From Pontiellaceae bacterium B12227 (GTDB lineage: Bacteria; Verrucomicrobiota; Kiritimatiellia; Kiritimatiellales; Pontiellaceae), in the NCBI GenBank assembly GCA_029432775.1, contig JAROAZ010000025.1:1-64000 (forward strand): a DNA stretch of 64,000 nucleotides, read 5' to 3'. The notes under the pieces are model-generated. The model worked only from the letters and a program-made list of their open reading frames with translations. It had not been told where the DNA came from and did not search any database. A program made the position numbers and the translations under genes. Each line of letters opens with the position of its first letter. Positions within the stretch are counted from its first letter, which is position 1. This document shows, one piece after another, positions 1 through 8,103 of this stretch.

Positions 1-116
1 CCGGATAAAACGGGGGAGTAGGCATCGAAGGCCTCAAACCCAATAAACACAGTGTAATAGAGAGAAAATAGAAGGCGTTCGCTTTACAGAACGTGATTAA
101 GATGAAGGAGAAAGAA

Positions 117-1049
117 ATGAAGAAGCTGTTTTTCGTATTATTAATGTGTTCTGCCGGAGCACTGCACGCAGCGGAGCGGGCTTCCAACCCGTTCATTAAG
201 CACATGTTTACCGCCGATGCCTCGGCCCATGTCTGGGAAGATGGTCGTCTGTATGTCTATCCATCCACCGACATTAAAGGAAAGGGCTATCGATCGATGG
301 ATGGGTATCATGTCTTTTCGACGGACGACATGCTCAATTGGACCGATCACGGAGAGATCCTGCATTCACGTGATGTCGAGTGGGGGACTCCAAAGGGTGG
401 AAATATGTGGGCGCCGGACTGTCTCTACAAAGACGGGACCTATTATTTTGTTTTCCCGCACCGGGATCCCAAAAATGTATGGGAGCTCGGTGTTGCGACC
501 AGCAAAGAACCGGCTTCCGGCTTTGAGCTACAGGGAATCATTCAAGGCTGCAGGACCTTCTGCGATCCATGTGTTTTTATGGACGATGACGGGCAGATTT
601 ATCTTTATGCCGTGGTGAAAGCCAAATGCTACGCCGCGAAGCTCAAGGATAACATGATGGAGATCGAAGGGGAGATGGTTCAACAGGTCGGTGTCGATGA
701 ACATCGCGAAGGACCGTTTGTTTTTAAGCGGAACGGGATCTATTACATGATCTATCCGGACCACACGAAACCTCGCAACCGGATGCAGTATTCGATGAGT
801 GACAGCCCTTTAGGCCCATGGGAGCCTAAAGGCGTATTCATGGAGGCCACTGATGTTTTAACGATGCATGGCTCTATCGTTGAATACAAAGGGCAGTGGT
901 ATGTGTTTTATCATAACGGCGCGCTTTCCGGCGGGAGAAATTCCAACCGTTCGATCTGCTTTGACACCGTTTCGTTTAATGAAGACGGTACGATCAATAT
1001 GGTTGAACAGACGCGCGGTGTGATCGATAAGAATCTTGAATCAAAGTAA
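117..1049 (+). CDS. Exported GH43-family glycosidase
   Basis: Predicted exported five-bladed beta-propeller glycosidase of 310 aa. The ATG at 117 is preferred over upstream GTG/ATG codons because an AAGGAG ribosome site lies 6 nt before it and a clean signal peptide follows (MKKLFFVLLM, cleavage near ALHA). The GH43 triad can be placed: D34 in TADASA (base), D150 in FCDPCVF (pKa modulator) and E198 in HREGPF (acid). Family members cleave arabinose, xylose or galactose units; the substrate cannot be read from sequence. It lies 16 nt before the GH95 gene and probably shares its transcript. Confidence 0.8.
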   Translation: MKKLFFVLLMCSAGALHAAERASNPFIKHMFTADASAHVWEDGRLYVYPSTDIKGKGYRSMDGYHVFSTDDMLNWTDHGEILHSRDVEWGTPKGGNMWAPDCLYKDGTYYFVFPHRDPKNVWELGVATSKEPASGFELQGIIQGCRTFCDPCVFMDDDGQIYLYAVVKAKCYAAKLKDNMMEIEGEMVQQVGVDEHREGPFVFKRNGIYYMIYPDHTKPRNRMQYSMSDSPLGPWEPKGVFMEATDVLTMHGSIVEYKGQWYVFYHNGALSGGRNSNRSICFDTVSFNEDGTINMVEQTRGVIDKNLESK

Positions 1050-1065
1050 ATTTTCCGGAGGTAGT

Positions 1066-3726
1066 ATGTTGGTACGAAACTTAATGACACTGGCCGTTGC
1101 GGTATCCGTATGGACAGGATTCGCACAGGTGACTTCGGCGGCGGAACAGGGTAGTGGCTTAATCGCCAATCAGCCCGGCAAGCCAATGCGGCTCTGGTAT
1201 GACGCGCCGGCCCCGGACAGCGATCTCGGCTGGGCGAACGCTTCCATTCCGATGGGTAATGGCTACATGGGGATTAATGTGTTTGGACGCACGGATTCTG
1301 AGCGAATCCAGATCACCGAAAACAGCCTTTACGACTGGGCCGCTAAGAATGCGGGATTTAAGCGCCGTGGCGTAAATAACTTTGCCGAGGTCTATATTGA
1401 TTTCGACCACAACCAGATCAGTAGCTACGAGCGGGAGCTGAACCTGAACGAAGGCGTCTCGCGCGTGAAATATGAGCAGGGCGGGGTGCAGTTCATCCGT
1501 GAATATTTTACGAGCTATCCTGACAAAGTTATGGTGATCCGCCTGAATGCATCGAAGGCCGGACAGCTGTCGTTCACCCTGCGCCCGACCATTCCCTTTC
1601 TGGGCGAAGGGAAAACGGGATCCGTCTCGGCGAAGGGTGATACCGTTACGCTTTCCGGTATGATGACGTACTATAAGATCCAGTTTGAGGGTCAATTCAA
1701 GGTCATTCCCCAAGGTGGAAAAATGAAAGCCTCCGGGGGCACGGTTTCCGTTTCGAATGCGGACAGTGCGGTGATCCTGATCGCGGTCGGAACCAACTAC
1801 CAACTTGATCCTCAGGTATTCCTGACCGCAAATGCCGCTGATAAGCTTAAAGGGTTCCCGCATCCGCACGCCAAGGTTTCCGGAATCATTGCCGATGCGT
1901 CGGCGAAGACCTATGACGAGTTACTGGCAAACCACCAGGCCGACTACACCGAACTCTACGACCGGGTGAGCCTTGATCTCGGTGCAACGCAACCGGCGAT
2001 CACCACCGATAAGCTGGTCGATGCCTACCCCGATGGGGCCTCAAGCCGCTATCTGGAGGAACTCGCATTCCAGTACGGACGCTACATGCTGATCTGCTCT
2101 TCAAGGAAGGGCACGCTGCCTCCACACCTTCAGGGAATCTGGAACGTCTATGCACGGCCGCCGTGGTCGTCTCAGTATTTGCACGACACCAACGTGCAGA
2201 TGGCCTACGCGCCGGCTTTCTGCGCCAACCTGCCGGAGCTGTTCGAGTCCTATGCCGACTTCTTCAATATCTTCGTGCATCAGCAGCGGCAGTACGCGAC
2301 CCAATACATCAAGCAATACAACCCGTCGCAGCTCGAACCAAACGGCGACAACGGCTGGTCCGGCCCGTTCTGGACTAATCCGTACAATGTAACCGGAAAG
2401 TCGCCCGTTGCGGGCTTCGGTACCGGCTCGTGGATTGCGCAGATGTTCTGGGATTATTATGATTATACCCGCGATGAAGTCCTGCTGGCTGACACGGTTT
2501 ATCCCGTGATGTATGAACAGGCCAACTTTGTCTCCCGGTTTGTTCAGGACATTGATGGTGCTTTGTTGGCGAAGCCCTCTTCGTCGCCGGAACAAAAGTT
2601 CCGCAACACCACGGGTACTACGTTCGACCAGCAAATGTTCTACGAAAACCATCACAACACCTTAACAGCAGCCAAAATTCTGGGACGCTCTGATCCGCTT
2701 TTAGCGAAGTACAGGAAACAGCTCCCGCTGCTGGATCCGATCCAGATCGGGAAGTCGGGTCAGATCAAGGAATTCCGCAATGAAGAATTCTATTGCGACG
2801 CTCACAAGGCGCTCGATCCCCACCATCGGCACACGTCCATGCTGCTCGGGGAGTACCCGGGCCAGTTGATTAACGACTCGACGCCGGCCTGGCTTGATGC
2901 GGTTGAGAAAACACTGACCTTGCGCACCCGCAAATCCAATATCGGCTGGGCGCGGGCCGAGCGGGTCGCCTTTTGGGCCCGGGTGCATGACGGCGATGAG
3001 GCCTATCTCTTCTTTCAGGATTTGCTGGGCGGAAACTACCTGCACAACCTGTTCAACGACCACCGGGGCGGTCCGCTGTTCCAGGCGGATGCAAACTATG
3101 GTGCGACGGCCGGAGTTGCCGAGTTGCTCATGCAGAGCCAGGATCATGTTGTAGCCCCGTTCCCCGCATTACCTGCGGCTTGGTCGGACGGGAGCTACCG
3201 CGGTCTGTTGGCCCGGGGTAATTTCGAAGTTTCTGCTGAATGGTCGAAGGGGGAGGCAAACCGGCTGGAAGTACGTTCCAAAGCGGGCGGTATTCTGAAG
3301 CTGAGATACCCGAATGTAGCTAAGGCAGTAGTTAAAACGGCCGATGGGCAGATGGTCAACTTTGAGGCCAAAGGCACGGACCTGATCGGCATCGAGACCA
3401 CGAAAGGCCAGACCTATGTTGTTACCGGAATTCCGGCCTACACGCCTGTGGCGGCACCGTCGGATCTGACGATTGCCAAGGATCTTAAATCTCAGATCGG
3501 GTTGAGGTGGACCGGCAGTGCAGATGCCAAAACCTATAATCTGTACCGCGCGGTGGGTAATGCTCCGGACTATGAGCAGATCGCTTCAGGAGTGAAGGAT
3601 ACGAAGTTTGCCTACAAAGCGTCCGATCTCAAACAGCTTGAGCAGATCACGTTCAAAGTCACGGCCGTGCGGGTGGACGGGCGCGAGAGCCGCACTGGGG
3701 CCACGGCAATCCGGTTGCTGCCCTGA
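1066..3726 (+). CDS. Exported GH95-family alpha-L-fucosidase/galactosidase with C-terminal FN3 domain
   Basis: 886 aa. The ATG at 1066 follows a GGAGG site and begins a signal peptide ending near TSAA; a TTG 30 nt upstream is the alternative start. The order is an N-terminal GH95 beta-domain (about 40-300), an alpha/alpha barrel (about 320-710), a C-terminal beta-domain, and a fibronectin type III-like domain (about 800-886). Barrel landmarks are LQGIWN, HDTNVQMAY, E509 in SSPEQ (expected acid) and D584 in DPHHRH. GH95 enzymes release alpha-1,2-L-fucose or L-galactose. The Asn-x-Asn pair described for the bifidobacterial enzyme reads D-T-N here. Expected in the periplasm or outside the cell. 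Confidence 0.85.
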   Translation: MLVRNLMTLAVAVSVWTGFAQVTSAAEQGSGLIANQPGKPMRLWYDAPAPDSDLGWANASIPMGNGYMGINVFGRTDSERIQITENSLYDWAAKNAGFKRRGVNNFAEVYIDFDHNQISSYERELNLNEGVSRVKYEQGGVQFIREYFTSYPDKVMVIRLNASKAGQLSFTLRPTIPFLGEGKTGSVSAKGDTVTLSGMMTYYKIQFEGQFKVIPQGGKMKASGGTVSVSNADSAVILIAVGTNYQLDPQVFLTANAADKLKGFPHPHAKVSGIIADASAKTYDELLANHQADYTELYDRVSLDLGATQPAITTDKLVDAYPDGASSRYLEELAFQYGRYMLICSSRKGTLPPHLQGIWNVYARPPWSSQYLHDTNVQMAYAPAFCANLPELFESYADFFNIFVHQQRQYATQYIKQYNPSQLEPNGDNGWSGPFWTNPYNVTGKSPVAGFGTGSWIAQMFWDYYDYTRDEVLLADTVYPVMYEQANFVSRFVQDIDGALLAKPSSSPEQKFRNTTGTTFDQQMFYENHHNTLTAAKILGRSDPLLAKYRKQLPLLDPIQIGKSGQIKEFRNEEFYCDAHKALDPHHRHTSMLLGEYPGQLINDSTPAWLDAVEKTLTLRTRKSNIGWARAERVAFWARVHDGDEAYLFFQDLLGGNYLHNLFNDHRGGPLFQADANYGATAGVAELLMQSQDHVVAPFPALPAAWSDGSYRGLLARGNFEVSAEWSKGEANRLEVRSKAGGILKLRYPNVAKAVVKTADGQMVNFEAKGTDLIGIETTKGQTYVVTGIPAYTPVAAPSDLTIAKDLKSQIGLRWTGSADAKTYNLYRAVGNAPDYEQIASGVKDTKFAYKASDLKQLEQITFKVTAVRVDGRESRTGATAIRLLP

Positions 3727-3787
3727 CTTTCGGTGAGTCCCAAATAATAGGGATAGGCAGTTTCCGCGGTTTGAGTAGCATGTTGGG

Positions 3788-5947
3788 ATGAATATGATGA
3801 AGATCTTTAGTTTGATACTGCTTGCTGCGCTCCTGCTGGCCGGACGCGATGGTTGCGCTGAAACTCCGAAGGCGGATTTTTATGTGTCGCCCGAAGGATC
3901 CGATGCCGGGGCGGGGACGCTGTCTTCTCCATTCGCCACGCTTGAACGCGCACGCGATGCCGTCCGCATCTTGAAGAGAAAGAAAACAGGGGACATCGTG
4001 GTGCTGGTTCGCGGCGGAACCTACCGGCTGGATGAAACCGTGGTATTCGGCCTGAAGGATTCGGGGGAGAACAATTCAACGATCGCCTATGCGGCCTATC
4101 CCGGCGAAACGCCGGTGTTTAGTTCGGGCCGGGAAATCAAGGGGTGGAAAAAAGTGAAAGGCCTTCTGCCGGGTTTGCCTTCAGCTGCGCAAGGGAAGGT
4201 ATGGGAAGCGAAGGTTTCGGGGAGCTTCCGTACGCTTTACAACGACGAAGGCCTGCTGCCGCGTGCGCAGTCCGAGGGCTTTATTCCTGAGGAAGGAGGC
4301 GGACGTAACAGGGTTCGTATTCCAAAGGAATATTTCAAGGATTGGAAAAATGCGCAGGAGGCAGAGATTATCGTACGCCCTCACCACGCCTGGATCGTGA
4401 ATATTCTTCCGATCGCTTCGGTCGATGAAAAACAACAGATAGTTCACACGTCCATCGATTCGACCTATGCCATGAATCCGCTGCATTTTCTGAAGGCGGA
4501 TAAAATTCCTTCCTGCTGGGTGGAGAACGTGCTGGAAGAACTCGACGAGTCGGGCGAGTGGGTGCTCGATACAAAGAAGGGCACGGTCTATCTCTGGCCG
4601 CGAGGCAAGACACCGGTCGTGGCGCCGCAATTACTCGAACTCATTCGGGTGGAAGGTAAGGTTGATAAGGAAGGGCCGAAAGATATTCCGGTGCGCAACC
4701 TGATTTTCCGCGGTCTCACGTTCAAGCATGGTGAGCGCTATCAGGTTGCCGAGGACGATGCCGGCCTGCAGCATGACTGGGATTTTCTGGATAAGCCCAA
4801 TGCGCTGGTGCGTCTGCGTGGTACCGAAAAATGCACGATTGAAGCATGTCATTTCCTGCACAGCGGCAGCGGCGCAATCCGGGTGGATCTGCATGGCCAG
4901 GAAAACAAAATCTCCGGCAATCATATCGAGCAGATGGGCGGCGCAGGGATTCTGCTCTGCGGCTATGGCCCCGGAACGAAAGACGTGAATAAAAACAACC
5001 TCGTCTACAACAACCATGTCCACCACACGGGACAGATCTATTGGCACTCGCCGGGCATCATGTTGTGGCAGAGCGGCGAAAATCGGGTGGCGAACAACCT
5101 GATCCATCACACCGATTATACGGCACTGATCATCTCCGGCTGCATGACCGAATTTTTTGGGAAGGGTGGCCGCGAGCTGACCCGTACCATCCGCTGGCAC
5201 GAAATCGGGGGAAGTCCCAAGAGCTTCAAGGGTAAATCCCTGGAAGAGGTGCGGCCCTATCTGCATACGCATGACAACCTGATTGAATACAACGAGATCC
5301 ATCATGCCATGCAACGGCTTGGCGACGGCAACGCGATCTACATCCGCGGGGCGGGAGCCGGGAACGTGATCCGCCGCAACTATATCCACCATCTCGTAAC
5401 ACCGATGATCATGCAGTGCGCGGTGCGAACGGACGGAGGGCAGATGGACACGTTGATTGCTGAAAATCTGATCTACAAATGCACCTCGCAAGGGATTATG
5501 GCCAAGCTGAATACGCGGGTGGAAAACAACATTGTTGCCGATGTCATTGCGCCGCCGCGCGGGTATTATCTGTCTGTACGGGAAGGCCCCTTGACCGGCG
5601 GAACCATCAAGCGGAACATTTTCTATTCGCACAAGCCGGATACCGAATTTATCAGTGAATTGGCGTCAGGAAATAAAAATGCTTCCGAGGATCGCCGGGG
5701 ACGCAAAATCGCGCGGGTTGCAGATGCCGATGCGGATTACAATATATACTATTCAACGGCGAACCCCGAACTGGGGGAAGATCTGCTTCGTAAAAATCAG
5801 GCCGATGGGGTGGATCAGCACAGCCGGGCAGTCGACCCGCTTTTCGTTGATCCGGAAAACGGCGATTTTAGCTTCAAGCCGGGCGCCCCGGCACTAGAAA
5901 TGGGCATTATCCCGATCGATCTTTCAAAAATCGGTTTGCGCTATTGA
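3788..5947 (+). CDS. Exported right-handed beta-helix enzyme, GH141-type
   Basis: 719 aa. The N-terminus carries the hallmark of GH141 and related parallel beta-helix enzymes: FYVSPEGSDAGAGT, SPFATLERARDAVR, then RGGTYRL and AYPGETPVFSSG. The helix core (about 290-650) contains many NxI/NxH turns such as NNHVHHTG and YNEIHHAM. A signal peptide is present (MKIFSLILLAALLLAG). ATGs at 3788, 3794 and 3797 are possible starts; GGGA at 3785 fits 3794 best. Characterised GH141 members are an alpha-L-fucosidase and a xylanase. Next to GH95, a role on a fucose-containing glycan is plausible, but this is inference from the neighbour. Confidence 0.72.
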   Translation: MNMMKIFSLILLAALLLAGRDGCAETPKADFYVSPEGSDAGAGTLSSPFATLERARDAVRILKRKKTGDIVVLVRGGTYRLDETVVFGLKDSGENNSTIAYAAYPGETPVFSSGREIKGWKKVKGLLPGLPSAAQGKVWEAKVSGSFRTLYNDEGLLPRAQSEGFIPEEGGGRNRVRIPKEYFKDWKNAQEAEIIVRPHHAWIVNILPIASVDEKQQIVHTSIDSTYAMNPLHFLKADKIPSCWVENVLEELDESGEWVLDTKKGTVYLWPRGKTPVVAPQLLELIRVEGKVDKEGPKDIPVRNLIFRGLTFKHGERYQVAEDDAGLQHDWDFLDKPNALVRLRGTEKCTIEACHFLHSGSGAIRVDLHGQENKISGNHIEQMGGAGILLCGYGPGTKDVNKNNLVYNNHVHHTGQIYWHSPGIMLWQSGENRVANNLIHHTDYTALIISGCMTEFFGKGGRELTRTIRWHEIGGSPKSFKGKSLEEVRPYLHTHDNLIEYNEIHHAMQRLGDGNAIYIRGAGAGNVIRRNYIHHLVTPMIMQCAVRTDGGQMDTLIAENLIYKCTSQGIMAKLNTRVENNIVADVIAPPRGYYLSVREGPLTGGTIKRNIFYSHKPDTEFISELASGNKNASEDRRGRKIARVADADADYNIYYSTANPELGEDLLRKNQADGVDQHSRAVDPLFVDPENGDFSFKPGAPALEMGIIPIDLSKIGLRY

Positions 5948-6144
5948 GTATAAGCATGGGACGATATGGTAGTTGTGCGATTGTTGCCCGCAAGTCCTGG
6001 CTGTTCCGGTGATGGGCACCAATACGGGTCCGAATCTTCGCGGAATAGCGTGTAAGTAGTTATAAATACCCTTTTCCGGCGATACCGCACGTACACATGA
6101 AACGCTACATTATCTAATTACTAAATGGCATGAGGAAGAAACGA
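5948..6144 (+). other. Intergenic region with conserved promoter-like motif
   Basis: 197 bp between the GH141-type gene and the envelope-protein operon. No terminator hairpin with a T-run is visible. The notable content is copy 1 of the 20-nt motif at 6065-6084. The rest shows nothing recognisable. Confidence 0.5.
6065..6084 (+). promoter_or_regulatory. Conserved upstream motif, copy 1
   Basis: AATACCCTTTTCCGGCGATA, identical to copies at 13206-13225 and 60610-60629; with copy 3 the identity runs four bases further (CCGC). A possible -10 element (TACATT, 6106-6111) starts 22 nt after the motif, and the downstream gene starts at 6145. The placement suggests an activator site or an alternative-sigma -35 region; the bound factor is unknown. 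Confidence 0.6.
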
Positions 6145-7341
6145 ATGGCTACAGAGAAAAAGAAAAAGGGGTATATGGCGAAGCATGCCAAATCGAGCGC
6201 AATGCTCGTAAGTTTGGGCATTCACGCGGTGTTGATTATCATTGCAATTTCGTTCGTTGCGGTGACGGTGATTACCAAAGAAGATCAGGTTTTTGAAGCA
6301 AAGCCGGTGAGTCGGCCCAAGGTGCCGCTCAAGAAACTGCAGGTGCCTGTAAATATTAAAAAGAAAAAGACGCAGAAGCCGAAATTGCGCAAGCGGATCG
6401 TCGTGCAGCCGAAATTGACGAAGATTCCGGATATCAAGATGCCTGAGATTACGGGTGTGAAAGGCGGCATGGGTGGTGGTTTCGGTGACGGCGGTGGAAG
6501 TCTTGGTTTTACCATGCCGGAAATCGATTTTTTCGGAGCAAAGGGTAAAGGGGAAAAAGTGGTTTTTATTGTTCACTTCGGTCCGGCTACTATCGGAAAT
6601 AATCCCTATCAGCGCATGACAGGCTATACGATCCGTAAACGGCTTGAAGAGTTGATTGACGGCTTGCCGGGACCGGCTCTTTTCAATGTGGCGGCCTACT
6701 GGGCGAATGATACCTGGGCGATGGCCCCGAAGATGATGCTGGCCACACCGGAAAATAAAAAGAAGGTGATGGACTGGATGGAACCGGTTAATCCGCTGGT
6801 GGGAAAATACGGCCACTGTTTTGATAAAAGTTCAAAAAACGGGGCCATCAAGGCGGCTCGTGCAAAATATCCGAAGATCGTGAATAAACTATGGTTTTAC
6901 GCGCCCAAATGGATCTATCCCTATGAAGTGCCGGCGGCCATCAACAATAAGTATCTCGGGCCAGGCAAGGCATACAAGCATTGGAACCGGGGCGTGACCT
7001 GGGCGTTGCAGACACAGAAACCCGACACCATCTTCATCCTGACCACCAACTATATCGATGCATGGGGCGGAGGTTCTAAAGGCAATCCCGCGAAACTTTC
7101 TTCGGGATATCGGGCAATGATTCGCGATATCTACGGGCCCGATAAAAATAGCTGGCCGTCCATGAATGTTGTTGTGCTGCAGCATGGAAAACTGAATGCG
7201 GGCGTTGTCCTTAATAACCAGTTTGGTCCGGTCATCAAGGCCTTCCGAGGCGATGGTTCCACGATTAATGATATATCCAAATATATGACGGATGAAGAGC
7301 GGGCTATGTATAAGGACTACAGGAGCCAATATCAGAATTAG
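6145..7341 (+). CDS. TonB-like N-terminus plus degenerate VWA-like protein
   Basis: 398 aa from the ATG at 6145, which has GAGGAAG 6 nt upstream; the ATG at 6130 is an alternative. A Lys-rich cytoplasmic start is followed by one membrane helix (about 19-43), then a Lys/Pro-rich periplasmic linker (about 50-100) like that of TonB, then a Gly-rich stretch. The C-terminal part (about 130-390) resembles VWA domains of PVC proteins (EKVVFIV at strand 1), but the metal-site motif DxSxS reads HFGPA, so metal binding is probably lost. First gene of a three-gene unit. No exbB/exbD is nearby, so energy coupling is unproven. Function unknown. Confidence 0.6.
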   Translation: MATEKKKKGYMAKHAKSSAMLVSLGIHAVLIIIAISFVAVTVITKEDQVFEAKPVSRPKVPLKKLQVPVNIKKKKTQKPKLRKRIVVQPKLTKIPDIKMPEITGVKGGMGGGFGDGGGSLGFTMPEIDFFGAKGKGEKVVFIVHFGPATIGNNPYQRMTGYTIRKRLEELIDGLPGPALFNVAAYWANDTWAMAPKMMLATPENKKKVMDWMEPVNPLVGKYGHCFDKSSKNGAIKAARAKYPKIVNKLWFYAPKWIYPYEVPAAINNKYLGPGKAYKHWNRGVTWALQTQKPDTIFILTTNYIDAWGGGSKGNPAKLSSGYRAMIRDIYGPDKNSWPSMNVVVLQHGKLNAGVVLNNQFGPVIKAFRGDGSTINDISKYMTDEERAMYKDYRSQYQN

Positions 7342-7431
7342 AGTGTTGCGAAAAAGCGGGGTGTCTCGGGGCCGGAAGATTAACCCCCAGGATGTTCATG
7401 GGTGGAAAAAGACCGGAATAGGGGATAATAG

Positions 7432-8061
7432 ATGAATGCCAGAATGATAGTTGTTGGGGTGGTGGGATTGGCCGTGGTGGCAGGAGCCGTTCCCGCCAAG
7501 CGATATGCGGCGCGGATTTCGGTCAAGGGGGAGCTGGAGAAAGACCGGGACTCCTCCAAAAATGAGTCGGCCAACAGCAGCACAAAAACCAAGTCGGAAG
7601 TTCAATTCTATAATTTAGAGGTAACCGTTGCGAATACGGGAAAGCACACGGGGACATTCGATCTGGAATGGTATTTTCTGAAGCGTCGACTGGATGCTGC
7701 AGGAAAGAAAGGGGATCCTGTACTGAGCGAAAAAGATAAAACAACGCTTACCATTGCAGGTATGAAACGGGTGGTACACCCGGTCACATCCAGTTCCCTT
7801 TCCTGGTCGGAATCGAAAAGCAGCAAGAACAGCAGCGGACGGAATAATAACAGTAGCTCCTCCTCCAAGAAAAACATCAGCGGCGAGATTTACGGAGGCT
7901 ATGTTCTTCTGCTTCGAGCGGATGGAGAGATGGTCGCCAAGTATGCGAGCGACAGAAAGTTCCTGTCGGATGAATGGCTGGTTCAACTGCAGGCTCCAGT
8001 CGCAAATACCACGCCTGCGCGCAAGACAAAGAATAAGAAACGGAAGAAAAAGAAGAAATAA
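7432..8061 (+). CDS. Exported protein of unknown function with polylysine tail
   Basis: 209 aa with an N-terminal hydrophobic segment (MIVVGVVGLAVVAGAVPA) that is probably a signal peptide. The body has a beta-rich pattern (FYNLEVTVAN, GGYVLLLRADGEMVAKY) that resembles the C-terminal domain of the next gene product (GGYLVVIKDSRGEIIAY), so the two likely share a fold. A Ser/Asn-rich stretch at about 125-145 is low complexity. The protein ends in a strongly basic run (KNKKRKKKKK). It lies between two TonB-like membrane proteins and is probably co-transcribed with them. No function is recognised. Confidence 0.6.
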   Translation: MNARMIVVGVVGLAVVAGAVPAKRYAARISVKGELEKDRDSSKNESANSSTKTKSEVQFYNLEVTVANTGKHTGTFDLEWYFLKRRLDAAGKKGDPVLSEKDKTTLTIAGMKRVVHPVTSSSLSWSESKSSKNSSGRNNNSSSSSKKNISGEIYGGYVLLLRADGEMVAKYASDRKFLSDEWLVQLQAPVANTTPARKTKNKKRKKKKK

Positions 8062-8103
8062 TATCCTGCTGCATGTGCTGATTCAGTTTTTTTAAGGAGG
8101 GCA

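Noticed and set aside
1-116. Tail of an upstream gene
   Set aside because: No convincing reading frame ends in this stretch; it holds only the ribosome site for the GH43 gene.
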